Assembly (NCBI GenBank): GCA_037127255.1
Contig: JBANSL010000008.1
Location: forward strand, 34,671,373 to 34,735,372
Origin: Persicaria tinctoria
Lineage: Eukaryota; Streptophyta; Magnoliopsida; Caryophyllales; Polygonaceae
Reading direction: 5' to 3'
Length of the DNA: 64,000 bases
Below are positions 30,781-41,815 of this stretch, piece by piece. The first letter of the stretch is position 1. Every line of letters begins with the position of its first letter. The notes beneath the pieces were generated by a model. The model had not been told where the DNA came from and did no database searches. It worked only from the letters and a program-made list of their open reading frames with translations. The position numbers and the translations under genes were made by a program.

Positions 30781-31438
30781 AGGTGAGTTTTCAGATTTTG
30801 AAAATTCGGAAGATTCGACCAAAATTTCCATGTACTATCTATCAATTTACTTCTTATTGAGTGAGATCAGTGATCTAGGTGTGCAGTCGAGCTCAAATCA
30901 TGGTTTAAGACTTTGAATTTCGAATTATGAATTTTAGGGTTAAGGGGTCCGAAAATTTTGGGAATTTTTTTTGGTTGTTGTTTATAGGGATCTATCAATG
31001 TATAGCAATGGGTGTGTGATCAAGGATGTATGTCAATGATCGTCAATTCTATATGTTCTCCTCATGTGTTGTATTATCAATTACGTGTTTTGCGGATCGT
31101 GAATTGCTCCCTGTACTCTCAGTCTATCTTTTATCTTTCATTCCAAGAAAAAATAGCTGTTATTTAGACTTGAATCGTGAAATCTTGCCATCTTGTCATT
31201 GAGGCACTGGTTTGAGAAGGTGCAATTTGATTCTTGGATCGCTGCTCTCACTTGAAGAGGCCTTAGTTTTGTCTTCGGTTCTGGTGGAGTGTTTTTAATC
31301 GATACATGTCAGGTAACAGAAGTCGGAAATAATGGGTTTTTAATCCGGGAGGCAATAGCAACTGGTGTTTCTTCTTCGATTGTTGTGCACTTTGTTATGA
31401 CTTATGAGGAGAAGAATAGCCAGACAAATATAGCTTAC

Positions 31439-32195
31439 CTGTGAAGAAGGTTGCTGCATGAGATTCCTTCAGATGATTCGACTTGAGGTACTTCATGTGA
31501 TCGCCTTGAGTGAAGTGTTTGATAAATAGATCCTCAAGCTCGTCTGCTAATGTCATAACCTATAAAATATATGAAATTTATCACAGGCAATTATCATTTT
31601 GGTTTTCAAATCAGAATTTTGATTAGTTGACAAATAGCTCTTTAATTTATAAGATTTTAGCTTTATTTTAAAGTGGCAGGCAAGCATATCTTAGTTCACC
31701 TTCTTCTGTATTATCATCATGTATGCTCTGTTCTTGCTCGGTTTTCTCAATAAGATCATCTAAAAAAAGGGTACAAATGGAGGAGGGTGAGAATTTAAAT
31801 GATTGATAGGATTTGCATATATTTTCAACTCTGCAAAATATATGATCAAAGCAAAGTTCAAAGTAAGTTATTTCTCATATTACCACATGATATGTGGCAT
31901 GAAATAGGACTGTCCCTATTGAATTCATTAGATTTAGCTCCTCTCTCATGCTTTTGCTTGAGAGCAGTCTTGAGCTCAACGAGAATCTCCATTTGCTGCT
32001 TCAACGATTCTCCCTTCTCGAGAAATTCACTCTCCTTTGTCTTATAGAACTGTTTCACCTTGTTGAGTTACATGTCTAACATTGCGAAGAACTCACTTGC
32101 ACCCTCCATGTCAGCTAGCTGCTCAAGCAATTCCGTCTTATACTCCTCAGCAGAAGACGCCAGTTTCCCGTGGATGTTCTCATTATATCCTCATC
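31439..32195 (-). pseudogene. PHO1-family SPX-domain gene fragment, three exons
   Basis: Three pieces in gene order on the minus strand, each with splice sites. Exon 32195-31884: ELLEQLADMEGASEFFAML, then LNKVKQFYKTKESEFLEKGE, LKQQMEILVELKTALKQK and DSPISCHISCG, broken by TAA at 32068-32070 just before LNKV. Exon 31759-31700: DDLIEKTEQEQSIHDDNTEE. Exon 31560-31439: VMTLADELEDLFIKHFTQGD, then MKYLKSNHLKESHAATFF. These match the SPX region of plant PHO1 proteins, which export phosphate to the xylem. EXS and most other exons are missing, and introns are kept, so this is a DNA-level capture or truncated duplicate. The stop fits CAA to TAA. Confidence 0.78.
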
Positions 32196-32326
32196 CTGCA
32201 TACATATGTTCTCATTTTTATTTTATTTTTAATCTTTGTATTGACATGTCTATATATATGTCTTCTTTGTGGTAGGTTTAGACATAAACATGCCTATTGT
32301 TTTTAAATTTGTTCTTACCGATTTTT

Positions 32327-32395
32327 AGCCTATTAGCTCAACCGGTAGAGCAATGTGCTTAGGCACAAGATGTGGGTTCAAATCCCATGTAGGCT
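32327..32395 (+). tRNA. tRNA-like sequence with non-canonical anticodon arm
   Basis: A 7-bp acceptor stem (AGCCTAT with GTAGGCT), a D arm (GCTC...GAGC) and a T arm (GTGGG TTCAAAT CCCAT) are present, with A- and B-box promoters. The region between D and T arms is about three bases short, so no normal five-pair anticodon stem with seven-base loop forms. It is therefore more likely a tRNA pseudogene or tRNA-derived repeat than a working tRNA. No amino-acid identity assigned. Confidence 0.4.
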
Positions 32396-32519
32396 ATATA
32401 CATATTATAAAGAGTGACAAGAATCCAAAAGAAGAAAAATAAGAGAATGACATATTACTTCCACGATGATGCTGAAAACAAAGTTGTGATAGCGGATACC
32501 ACTTTTAATTTTACGGATC

Positions 32520-32588
32520 AACCTATGTGGGACTCGAACCCACACCATGTGTAATAACACATTGCTCTACCATTTGAGCTAATAGGTT
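32520..32588 (-). tRNA. Second tRNA-like sequence, opposite strand
   Basis: On the minus strand: acceptor stem AACCTAT/ATAGGTT, D arm GCTC...GAGC, T arm GTGGG TTCGAGT CCCAC. The anticodon region forms ATGTG TTATTA CACAT, a five-pair stem with a six-base loop and a short variable region. It is clearly related to the copy at 32327-32395 and faces it across about 125 bp. Probably a pseudogene or tRNA-derived repeat. Confidence 0.4.
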
Positions 32589-32985
32589 AATTAAACAAAT
32601 GTGGTCAATGCTTGTTCAACATTCATCAAGAGAGCTGATAGCAAAACAAAAGAGAGTTGCACTGCTTGTAAGTTGGAAGAGAGTTGCACATATGCAAATA
32701 TCATCTAGAGTCCGAACTTGTACATTCTTTATAAATCATTAATTCCCTTTGACAAATTATGTTACCTATCCTGATGGCATCAGAATTATAAATCAAGGAT
32801 TGCTATCTTTCTTTCTAATTAATAATAATGAGAAATAAGCCATCATTCTAAAGTAAGTCATTGTTTGATTCAGCAAGATTGGAAATTAGGATTACAAAAT
32901 ATATCATGTGGCAGTGATACAAAATATTTTTTAATTTAAATTCGCTTAATTTCTTTCCAACTTCCAGATTTTACTTCTTTTGAAT

Positions 32986-33010
32986 AAAACGCGGTCTTAG
33001 ACCGCGTTTT
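32986..33010. repeat. Perfect 11-bp hairpin
   Basis: AAAACGCGGTC, loop TTA, GACCGCGTTTT. It is GC-rich in very AT-rich surroundings, near the right edge of the DNA unique to unit B. It could be an element end (Helitron-like ends carry such hairpins), but the CTRRT that should follow is not clear here. Confidence 0.7.
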
Positions 33011-33262
33011 TCTGACTTTTCTGCAAATTTTGAATATTTTTGTAAATATTTTCAAGTTGCGATTTTTTTTGTAAATTTTTATTTTTCTTTGAATATTTTG
33101 AAAAAAAAAAGTTACTATAAACCATAAAATATCAAAAAAAATTATATATAATTTCATACTTAATTACAAGAAAATCACTTTAAAAATTAATTAAAAACTG
33201 ATGTTTTATATGATTTTTTTTCATTAAAAAAACATACGTAAATAATGGAGTGGTTCGAGTTT

Positions 33263-33287
33263 TTATATATATATATATATATATATA
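33263..33287. repeat. (AT)n microsatellite
   Basis: About twelve uninterrupted AT units inside the distal block of unit B; the matching region of unit A lacks it. Confidence 0.9.
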
Positions 33288-33412
33288 AAGTACGAATTCG
33301 AGATCAAAGAAGACTTGAAACTCAATAGGCCAACAAGTCAGAAATGGCGTAATACAACCGACAACACACACTCTAAAATAGAAATAGATCTAATTAGATC
33401 TAGATCTAGAAC

Positions 33413-33523
33413 TAGCAACTTCCAGCATTTCTTCTTGATGAGAATAGCCTCCAACTTCAGCTGCCTGATAGCGAAGTCTGTAGTCCCATCAAAGGGCTTG
33501 ATTCTCATTCCATTTTCTGACAT
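33413..33523 (-). pseudogene. Copia gag N-terminus, truncated
   Basis: The minus frame from ATG 33523 reads MSENGMRIKPFDGTTDFAIR then QLKLEAILIKKKCWKLLV. This is the conserved start of copia gag (KFDGxNFxxWxxxMxxIL pattern). The frame runs on into unit B sequence without similarity, so the protein is truncated by the junction. Confidence 0.75.
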
Positions 33524-33835
33524 TTATGGTACTGGATAGACATCAACCAAAAATAGAAAGTTAGAGAAGAATGCGAGAAACACACAAACAAAGAACTCAA
33601 AGAGCTAATAACACTTGGTGGATTGAAGGGAGATCTAGGGTTTTTGACACTTCAGAAAACCCCCAAATATGTGTTCTACTTTCGTTTTTGTTTTCTTTTG
33701 ACGAACAGAAAAACACACAAAAAAGCGAAGAACAATAAACACAAACAAGAAGCGGAAGCGACACAAGTTGGATCCAAACACAGTAACCTTGGATCTGAGC
33801 CCTAAGGTCAGAACCCCTAGATTTCAGAGGAATTT

Positions 33836-33848
33836 GGCTCTGATACCA
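33836..33848 (-). other. Primer-binding site (initiator tRNA-Met)
   Basis: On the minus strand TGGTATCAGAGCC lies three bases beyond the LTR end. It is the standard site complementary to the 3' end of initiator tRNA-Met used by plant copia elements. Confidence 0.85.
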
Positions 33849-33851
33849 ATT

Positions 33852-34579
33852 TGATGTTCATTTTTCGCTGAAACTAAATCAAAATACTCAAAAACTAAAG
33901 CAACAAAAGAGAACACACGATTTGGTAACGCAGTTCGGGCAAACCCTACTCTGCGGGATCTCAAGAGGGGAGATCCGGTCCCAGTTTCCACTAAGCATCA
34001 GAAAAAAGGAGTTACAAGTTGGCTATGGTAGCTAAGCACATGAACAAGTAACATGGGAACCTCAAGTACAGAAAACCAAGAGAGATGCGAATAAGGGAGA
34101 AGAAGAAGACCCTGGATGGGCAACCGAGAAGCTTCAGAGAAGCTTCTCAAGGAGATCTTCAAGCCACACCACCGGCGACACCACTGGATCTCTTCTTCTT
34201 CCTCCTCTAGGGTTAGGGTTTCACACAAGATCCCCGACGACCCTCTCTCTCTTTCCTTTAGGGTTTTACCCGATGAAGCTCCAAAGGGGCACTGTAGCAC
34301 ATAAGGAACATATATACCCGAGCATCTGAGAGCTAGGGTTACAGATCCTCCAACGGTCTCAAAGGAAGCAGGTCAATAAACCAGAATGGGCCGGGTTAGC
34401 CCAAACACAGAAAAGGCCCACTAAGAGAAAATCTGTAAAGAGGTTTATACCTAAGTGTTAAAACAATACACCAGCATAATATATGATATGGTCACTATCT
34501 TAAGATCAAGGGATCCAAAACCTTAGACATATGACATGTCTAAGGGGTCCTTGCAACCTTAAGAATGTGTCCTACATCA
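33852..34579 (-). mobile_element. 5' LTR of the truncated minus-strand copia
   Basis: On the plus strand it starts TGATGT and ends ACATCA, perfect inverted ends, 728 bp. One end adjoins the primer site. It contains a TATATATG region near 34309-34316 consistent with a promoter on the minus strand. Confidence 0.75.
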
Positions 34580-34746
34580 CACATTTAGGATAATATTGCT
34601 TCATCACCTAGAGAGATTACATGTTCAATAGTCATAGCCACATAAATAAGCCTAACTGTTTGATGAAATGTCACTTAGTCATGCACACTGTTTGATGAAA
34701 TGTCACACAAAGAAAGCCCTTGAAATTTATGGTTTTTTGGTTGTAT

Positions 34747-35502
34747 GGCTCTGTTTGGATGACCTATTTATAATGCAATTATGCATTATGGATCATTATT
34801 ATACACAAGGCATTAATGAGTTTATTTTTTTAACTATAATGGATAATTTTTTTTCCATTCTTCTTCCCCCTCTCTCTCTCTGACCATCAACAGTCATCTT
34901 CTCCTCTCTCCCTCTTTAGTCTCGATATGTATCCTGCACAAAGGATTGCCTTATTCACCTCTCCCTAATCGATCTCCACCATTAATCTATCAATTTTATC
35001 CTACTCAAATCAAAACAAAAGAGGAAATTTCAATTAGTTAGATATTCCATTAGATCTAATTCGAATCGGGGATGATTGGCGAGGGTACGTATGACTGTGT
35101 GGGGAAGAACAGGCCCGGACTTCCGCCATGCTCGGACTAGAGCTGTAAGGCTCGGTTTCACTCCTAGAAAGTTTGTGCTCCGAGGTCGGACAAGATTCGT
35201 TCCGTTCGCCTTCGATGCGAGGTTGGAAAAGATCCGTCCCGTTCGCCGTCGATGACTCAGTGGAGAACAATCGGGACCTCACGGGATCTGCTAGCTTAGC
35301 TGTTGAGGGAGGAGGGCGGAGGCGCTGTGGGTGGGGGGAAGGCAGAAAGGGAGATGGAAAGGGGAAGAGGTGAAGAGTTGGGGAGGGGATGTAATATAAA
35401 TTATGATTTATTTTTGTTATACAAACGCTTTTTATAAACATTGATTATTATAATACATAATGAGCCATTTATAATTAAAGCCTTAAACATGCAAACAAAG
35501 CC
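34747..35502. mobile_element. Non-autonomous TIR element, 756 bp
   Basis: Starts GGCTCTGTTTGGATG and ends with the inverse of GGCTTTGTTTGCATG. Further inside, ATTTATAA and TAATGC blocks pair imperfectly. TAT flanks both ends, a 3-bp duplication as in PIF/Harbinger elements, though TAT is not the usual TWA order; the superfamily is tentative. The interior has a GC-rich patch (35090-35380) with opposing low-complexity frames, possibly captured DNA, and no transposase. Confidence 0.6.
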
Positions 35503-35879
35503 TATATCTCCTTATTTCCTTATTGATTTTTTTTGATGTTGTGTTACTTATGTTGTTGATTTTTGGAATCTAGATAATGAATTGAAAACACTAAATGGTT
35601 TAAGGATTAATGTTTGGGCCAAATACTCTTTACATCCTATGCAGATTGATCAATCTCTGAAGGAGCATTCATGTCGGGCAATTGAAATGCAAACGGTCGC
35701 ACTCGAGATCAAGGTAGAGGTCAAACCATTTTTAAAGTCCTAACTCATCATCTTCTTTGTCGTTTGGTGTGATAACTTTCTATTCCGTGTTGGTGTTGTT
35801 TAGAGTTAAGAATGTTATTCTAATGCTTCTGTTTTATTTACCAGGATTCCGTATTGAGTTATTTTTTGCTTGGTTAGGC

Positions 35880-36100
35880 TTTTAACTCCTTGTGATGAAA
35901 GGTATTCATGATGCAGTTGATCTGCCAAGTGCTAATGCGAGCATGGCATGGAAGGATATTGAAAAAATGAAATGAAATAAATCAGACAAAACAAAAAGCC
36001 TTGCCTCATTTTTTCCCCCAGGCTAAACGCCTTGCTGATTGAATAGGCTCCATTAGTTTTGAAGTAGTTGATTATGAGTTACAGGTAACAGGATTATCCC
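35880..36100 (+). other. Exon-like pieces of an unidentified gene
   Basis: A 63-base segment (36022-36084) lies between a strong acceptor (TTTTTCCCCCAG) and a donor (CAG/GTAACA), reading AKRLAD, a stop, IGSISFEVVDYELQ. A second piece (35917-35962), DLPSANASMAWKDIE, recurs at 44137-44182. These look like fragments of one host gene carried in transposon-rich DNA. I do not recognise the family. Confidence 0.35.
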
Positions 36101-36409
36101 CCTTCTCTTTGTTGTACACTTTGCTGAATTTCCTCTATGGGATTCAAGGGGAATTGCCATCCGTGTGAATCAGGGGTTCACCTATTGTTTTGCTCTTGAA
36201 ATGAAATGTAAAGTTTTTATTCATAAGTAATTCAATAACCATAACAACAAACTGAATAAAAGTCTTATTACATTTTAAGCATTAGTAACAACCAACTCAA
36301 TAAAAATCTTAGTTCTAATATTTATAAAGATGACAATTGACAAGTATGATTATGAAAATTATAGGTGGAAATCACAGTATGGCCTCTATCTACCCACGAT
36401 GTCCATTTT

Positions 36410-36670
36410 GGTAGGAATCCTATTTGTTCTTGTGAGAACGATAACAGACGAAGAAAGACACAGAGATTTAACGTGGTTCGGCAACGGTGTGTTACCTACG
36501 TCCACGAGCAGAGAAACATGGATCTTTAGTATGGAGGCAAACAAGAAACTGGATTACAAATTGTTAGGTTTATGAGTATATATAGTGACTCATGAAACCC
36601 TAGTCAAACAATGAGCCTAAACCCAAAACAAGTAATAAGCTCAATTCAAGGCATATTAACAGTTCTTTTT
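36410..36670. mobile_element. LTR-like fragment
   Basis: Contains TTTAACGTGGTTCGGCAA and ACCTACGTCCACGAGCAG, words typical of plant LTRs, followed by TATATATAG at about 36577 and CATGAAACCCTAG. No clear inverted ends or partner LTR were found, so it is probably a decayed solo LTR. Confidence 0.45.
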
Positions 36671-37058
36671 GTGCAGTATGTCTTAGTTTAATTTGTGTTG
36701 ATGCAACTTTTTAGGAAGAGAAGATTGATAAATGGTTCGTCAAATAAAGTAAGATAGGTGAAAGATAAATGATCCATTTTTTGCTTTCTACTTTTTAGTC
36801 GAAAACTTAACCTTTCATTTTTAATTAGGTATGTTCTCTAACTTCTTTAAACATTGATAGTTTAACCTTTCATTCTACATATCACTCAACCTTTCATTTT
36901 AAATTTTAAAGGATTCAATTTCCTCGACTATTTTATAATTTCATAAAATTAAACTTGGTTGCTTCTAGAATCTTATATTGCAATTTTTTTTTATCTTAGG
37001 AATGACTTTCACATTAATATTATATTGCAATGGAAGGCCTCTGCAACATCAGTTCAGC

Positions 37059-37313
37059 CGTTGGAATGAAAGGACCGAGTTTGTTAGTTGTTGGTAAGTG
37101 GGTCTGTTTGTTACATAGCTGAGTGGGCTTAGACAAATTGTATAGGATCAAGCCCAGACATGTAAAGCCCAATATAAAAGCTTCTGTACATTCACTTTGT
37201 GAATCAATCAAGAAATCTGTTACAACAAACTTCCCTCTCCTCCGTCTCCATTGATGAACTTCATCTGAGCTCTCCGAGCTCGATGATCAACCAAACCTTC
37301 ATCAATTCCTTCA
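37059..37313 (+). mobile_element. 5' LTR of the complete copia
   Basis: 255 bp; begins CGTTGGAATG (the first base differs from TGTTGGAATG in the 3' LTR) and ends CCTTCA. A TATATAA/ATATAAAA promoter block lies at 37172-37179. Confidence 0.92.
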
Positions 37314-37327
37314 TGGTATCAGAGCAG
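37314..37327 (+). other. Primer-binding site
   Basis: TGGTATCAGAGCAG directly follows the 5' LTR and matches the initiator tRNA-Met primer site. Confidence 0.93.
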
Positions 37328-37411
37328 TGATTGCTCCTGATTCATTTTCCGCATAAAAAACCAGCTAAATCACCTTCCTCTTCGTCCAATTTTTTTTGAT
37401 CTCTCGATCTA

Positions 37412-40400
37412 ATGGTGATAGAAACTGAAACCAGGGTGGTGATTGAGAACACAGATCCATTGTTCCTCCATTCGAGTGATCATCCTGGTCTCTTGATCGT
37501 CGCTACAACTTTCGATGGCAAGAATTTCGCAAAATGGAGGAGATCTGCTAAGATTGCTCTTAGCGCGAAGAATAAGCTCCGCTTCGTCAATGGCTGACTT
37601 CCCCGACCTGCAGACACTGATCCCAGGGCAGAGATCTGGGACAGATGCAACGACATGGTGATTGCCTGGTTGCACAATGGTCTAGATCCTGAAATTCGGA
37701 GCAGCGTCATGTACGCCAGCACCGCCAAAGAGATCTGGGATGATCTTGAGTCTCGCTTTGGCCTTGTCAACGGAACTCACATGTTCTCGCTGCAAAGGGA
37801 TCTAGGCTCGTTCACTCAAGGTACTGCTACTGTCGCTTCTTATTTCAACAAATTGAAGACTCTGTGGGAGGAATATGATAATTTGCGCAAGGCTCAACCA
37901 TGTACATGCGGGGCTGGGCCAGATAATGTCAAATTCCAGGATGAACAAAAGCTGATGCAATTCCTCCTTGGTTTGAATGAGAGTTACCTACCAGCTAGAA
38001 GCTCAATCTTGATGATGCGACCACTGCCGACTGTTGCTCTGGCTTACTCTATGATTTCACAAGAGGAAGCACAGCAAGAGTACAAAAATATCACCCGCTC
38101 TAGTGGAGATCTGACCTCATTCAATGTTGAAGCTCAAAGAGGGAATGATTAGTCCAAGAGAGGTGATACTCAGTCACAATCCAAGAAGTCGGGCTTGTAT
38201 TACACTCATTGCAAGAAGACAAATCATGAGGTGGATAAATGCTATTTTATCCATGGTTTTCCGAAGAAAAACATATGAGGAAAGAAAGTGGCAGCTCAGG
38301 TTACAGATGAAGCTGGAGGTAATGTTGTTCTTGAACTCACTCATGCTCAGTACGCTCAACTGCTGGATATGTTGAACATCTCAGATCAAAGAAGTAGAGA
38401 TGCAATGTCTGACACCAACACAAAATTTGCTGGCTTCGTAGGTATGGCTTATGTTGCTTGCTTTTCCCATAATTGGATACTGGACACAGGAGCAAATAGT
38501 CACATGTGTACTGATATCTCTAAATTCACCAACTGTGTACCAATCAAGAGGCCCTTCTCAGTGACTTTGCCTACTGGTTCTTCTTTGCTAGTAGATACCA
38601 TGGGCAGCATTCATCTGGGTAACAACTTGCACTTAAAGGAAGTTTTGTATGTCCCTTACTTCAAGTGCAACTTGCTCTCGATTGGTAGACTGATAAAGGA
38701 CACTGGGAGATCAGGTTTGTTCACACCACATATGTGTGTCTTACAGAATGTGCAGGGTCAGAGACCTCTCAGGCTTGGAAGATGTGAGAGGGGATTGTAT
38801 TTTCTGGAGAAGAAGGTTGCAGAAGTGATGGCTGCATCCCATGCTACTCACTCTGTTGCTGCTGCTGTAATAAATGCTCAAACATGGCATACTCGTCTTG
38901 GCCATTTAACTGGTCCCAAACTAGCTTGTTTGTTTCCTCATTTACCTGATACAGACACTATAGCTCCTTATGATGTCTGTGCAAGGGCAAGGCAACATCG
39001 TTTGTCCTTTCCTAAAAGTAGTATTGCTATTGTTAAACCCTTTCAATTGCTGCATATTGATGTGTGGGGACCCTTTCAAGTCCACACCTACAATGGCAAT
39101 AGATATTTTGTCACCATTGTTGATGACTTTAGTAGATGCACATGGATTCATTTGATAAGCTGCAAAGGAAGTGCCTTAGCAGTGATCAAAATGTTTGTTG
39201 AAATGGTTGAAACACAGTTTGAGAGCAAGGTCATGGCTATCAGGACAGACAATGCTCAAGAACTTGGACTGAGTAAAGCTTCCTCTGAATTTTTTCAGAG
39301 CAAGGGAATTGCTCATCACACATCTTGTGTGGCAACTCCTCAGCAAAATGGTGTCGTGGAAAGGAAACACAAACACATTTTGGAGGTTGCTAGGGCTTTA
39401 CTTTTTCAATCCAAGTTACCCCTAAAGTATTGGGGAGAGGCTGTTTTGACAGCAGTTCACATCATTAATAGACTACCTAGCAAAGTATTGCAATAGAAGA
39501 GTCCCTTTGAGGTCTTGTGCAACAGAAAGCCAGGTTATACAACTCTCAGGAGCTTTGGGTGTTTGTGCTACTGCTCAACACTTAAGCAAGGTCGTCACAA
39601 ATTCATGTCCCGTGCATCTCCATGTGTTTTCCTTGGTTTTCCCACAGGGACAAAGGGGTATAAGGTGTTGAATATGGATAGTCACAAAGTGGAGGTTTCA
39701 AGAGATGCAGTATTCTATGAGAGCAAATTCCCATATAGAGATGCAGCTTCTTCTACATCTATGTGGCCTCCCAATCCATTGATTGTTCATGATGACAACA
39801 ATCCTGTCCTTCCTCATCAACACACCCCTTCTCCATCACCAGATCCTCCTACATTACCTGTTTCTCCTCATAGATCAGCTAGAACTTCTCATCCTCCTGC
39901 CTACCTTCACGATTATGTCTGCAATCATGTTGCTGAGCACCCTATGTTTTGCTGTCACACTATCACCAGTACTCTCCAGTTGGGATCTGACAATCTCTCC
40001 TCAGTCTTGCCCTTCCATGAGCCACAAACCTATCAAGAGGCTTGTCAATTTTCTGTCTGGGATAGTGCTATGAGAGACGAGTTCAAAGCCTTGGAACTGA
40101 ACAACACTTGGCGAATTGTTCCTTTACCAAGAGGTGCTCGTCTCATCAGTTGTCGTTGGGTTTATAAAATCAAACACAAGGCAGATGGGTCAATAGAGAG
40201 GTATAAGGCTCGTCTAGTAGTGAGAGGCTTCATCCAGAGGGAAGGGATCGACTACACTGAGACCTTTTCTCCAGTTGTCAAGATGATAACAGTCCGTGCA
40301 TTGGTTGCAGTTGCAGCTAAGAACAGATGGTCCTTGCTACAATTGGACGTGAATAATGCGTTCTTACATGGTGATCTCCACGAGACAGTATACATGAGCA

Positions 40401-41542
40401 TCCCACAGGGCATGACTACAGTCCCAGGACATGCATGTCTCTTGAAGAAATCATTGTACGGACTCAAGCAAGCATCACGACAATGGTATGCCAAGCTATC
40501 TCATGCTCTTCAATTCAAGGGCTATGTCCAATCCTTGAACAATTACTCATTGTTCATAAAGCAGGACATGGACAAAGTCACATATGTGGCTGTATACGTA
40601 GACGACATTCTCATGACAGGAAATGATTTGGAGGAAATGAGCCACATCAAAGGCTTTCTGAATGATTAATTTCGAATCAAAGACCTTGGGCAGCTAAATT
40701 TGTTTTTGGGTATGGAGTTTGTTCACAATGAAGAGGGGATCTTCATCAGTCAAAAACGTTTCATCCAAGACACTTTGACTGAGTTTGATTGTGCAAACTG
40801 CACACCAGTTAGTAGTCCATTGTTAACAGACACCAGATTGACAGTTGATGGAGGAGATTTGATAAGCAATCCCACTGTGTATAGGAAATTGGTGGGAAAG
40901 CTGAATTTTATCACACATACCCGTCCAGATATATGCTTTGCAGTGCAATTCCTCAGCCAATTCATGAAGAGCCCTCGTGAGAAACATCTTGAAGCAGCAT
41001 TGAGAACACTGAGGTACCTCAGTGGCACACAACACAAATCCCTGTTCCTATCACGCAGTGATGATTTTAAGCTTCAGGCTTACTGCGATGCGGATTGGGC
41101 GTCATGCCCACTTACTCGACACTCAGTGAGTGGTTATGTCGTGCTCCTAGGAGGAAGCCTCATCTCATGGAAATCGAAGAAACAAAACACAGTCTCACTG
41201 TCATCCGCGGAAGCAGAATATCGATCAATTCGAAGGGTGTGCACTGAATTGGCATGGTTAACAAGGCTCTTAGCTGAATTGGGGGTCTCCACGATCAAGC
41301 CAATACCAGTGAAGTGTGACAATCAAGCCGTAATACACATTGCCAGAAATCCCGTATTTCACGAGCGGATGAAACATGTCGAACTTGACTATCACTATGT
41401 GCGAGAGAAAGTCCTGGAAGGCCTGATTGCCCTTCGTCATGTTTCCACTAATGATCAGATCTCTGATGTCCTTACCAAACCACTACTTGGTCCCTCGTTC
41501 CCTCCATTGATGAGCAAGCTCGGAATCGCAGACCCTCCTTGA
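37412..41542 (+). pseudogene. Copia gag-pol polyprotein, five in-frame stops, no frameshift
   Basis: One frame spans the element. Gag starts MVIETETRVVIENTD and has the conserved TFDGKNFAKWRRSAKIALSA and a zinc knuckle whose first Cys is Tyr (YTHCKKTNHEVDKC). Protease: WILDTGANSHMC near 38480. Integrase: HTRLGH, HIDVWGP, RTDNAQE and VVERKH supply the His and the D-D-E residues. Reverse transcriptase: [25 protein letters not shown] and catalytic YVDD near 40600. RNase H: AYCDADWASC and SLSSAEAEY, ending in LTKPLLGPSFP. Stops: TGA 37595, TAG 38150, TGA 38276, TAG 39494, TAA 40667. Each can come from CGA, CAG or CAA by C-to-T. Catalytic residues are otherwise intact. Confidence 0.95.
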
Positions 41543-41555
41543 GCTTGAAGAGGGG

Positions 41556-41810
41556 TGTTGGAATGAAAGGACCGAGTTTGTTAGTTGTTGGTAAGTGGGT
41601 CTGTTTGTTACATAGCTGAGTGGGCTTAGACAAATTGTATAGGATCAAGCCCAGACATGTAAAGCCCAATATAAAAGCTTCTGTACATTCACTTTGTGAA
41701 TCAATCAAGAAATCTGTTACAACAAACTTCCCTCTCCTCCGTCTCCATTGATGAACTTCATCTGAGCTCTCCGAGCTCGATGATCAACCAAACCTTCATC
41801 AATTCCTTCA
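41556..41810 (+). mobile_element. 3' LTR of the complete copia
   Basis: Same length as the 5' LTR and identical but for the first base. It follows the polypurine tract GAAGAGGGG at 41547-41555. A near-zero LTR difference implies a recent insertion. Confidence 0.93.
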
Positions 41811-41815
41811 TCAAC

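Larger units (their letters stand above)
27826..33420 (-). repeat. Tandem segmental duplication, unit B (contains broken F-box gene)
   Basis: Collinear with unit A (21791-25745). It lacks the hAT MITE. Its distal block (33110-33420) matches 25345-25745. Bases 30346-33109 have no counterpart in unit A; the first ~35 of them (through AGCGGTAGAAAGTGAAAA) match the relic at 58620-58660, so unit A has lost them. Confidence 0.85.
33410..34579 (-). mobile_element. Truncated Ty1/copia element, 5' part only
   Basis: Read on the minus strand: LTR (34579-33852), primer site, leader, and the start of gag, where it stops at about 33413 against the distal block of unit B. Everything after the first ~36 gag residues is missing. 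Leader sequence from 33835 to 33524 has no ORF. Confidence 0.8.
37059..41810 (+). mobile_element. Complete Ty1/copia retrotransposon with near-identical LTRs
   Basis: Total length is 4752 bp: 5' LTR, primer site, single gag-pol frame, polypurine tract, 3' LTR. Flanks TCAGC (37054-37058) and TCAAC (41811-41815) are a 5-bp duplication with one mismatch. The LTRs differ at one base. The whole frame stays in phase but carries five stops, so this copy cannot encode its own proteins. Confidence 0.95.

Noticed and set aside
32327..32588. Functional nuclear tRNA genes
   Set aside because: Anticodon region too short for a normal stem and loop in both copies.
37595..40669. Copia in-frame stops as programmed readthrough
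   Set aside because: Five stops of three types at unrelated places, including inside integrase and reverse transcriptase; copia elements do not use this.
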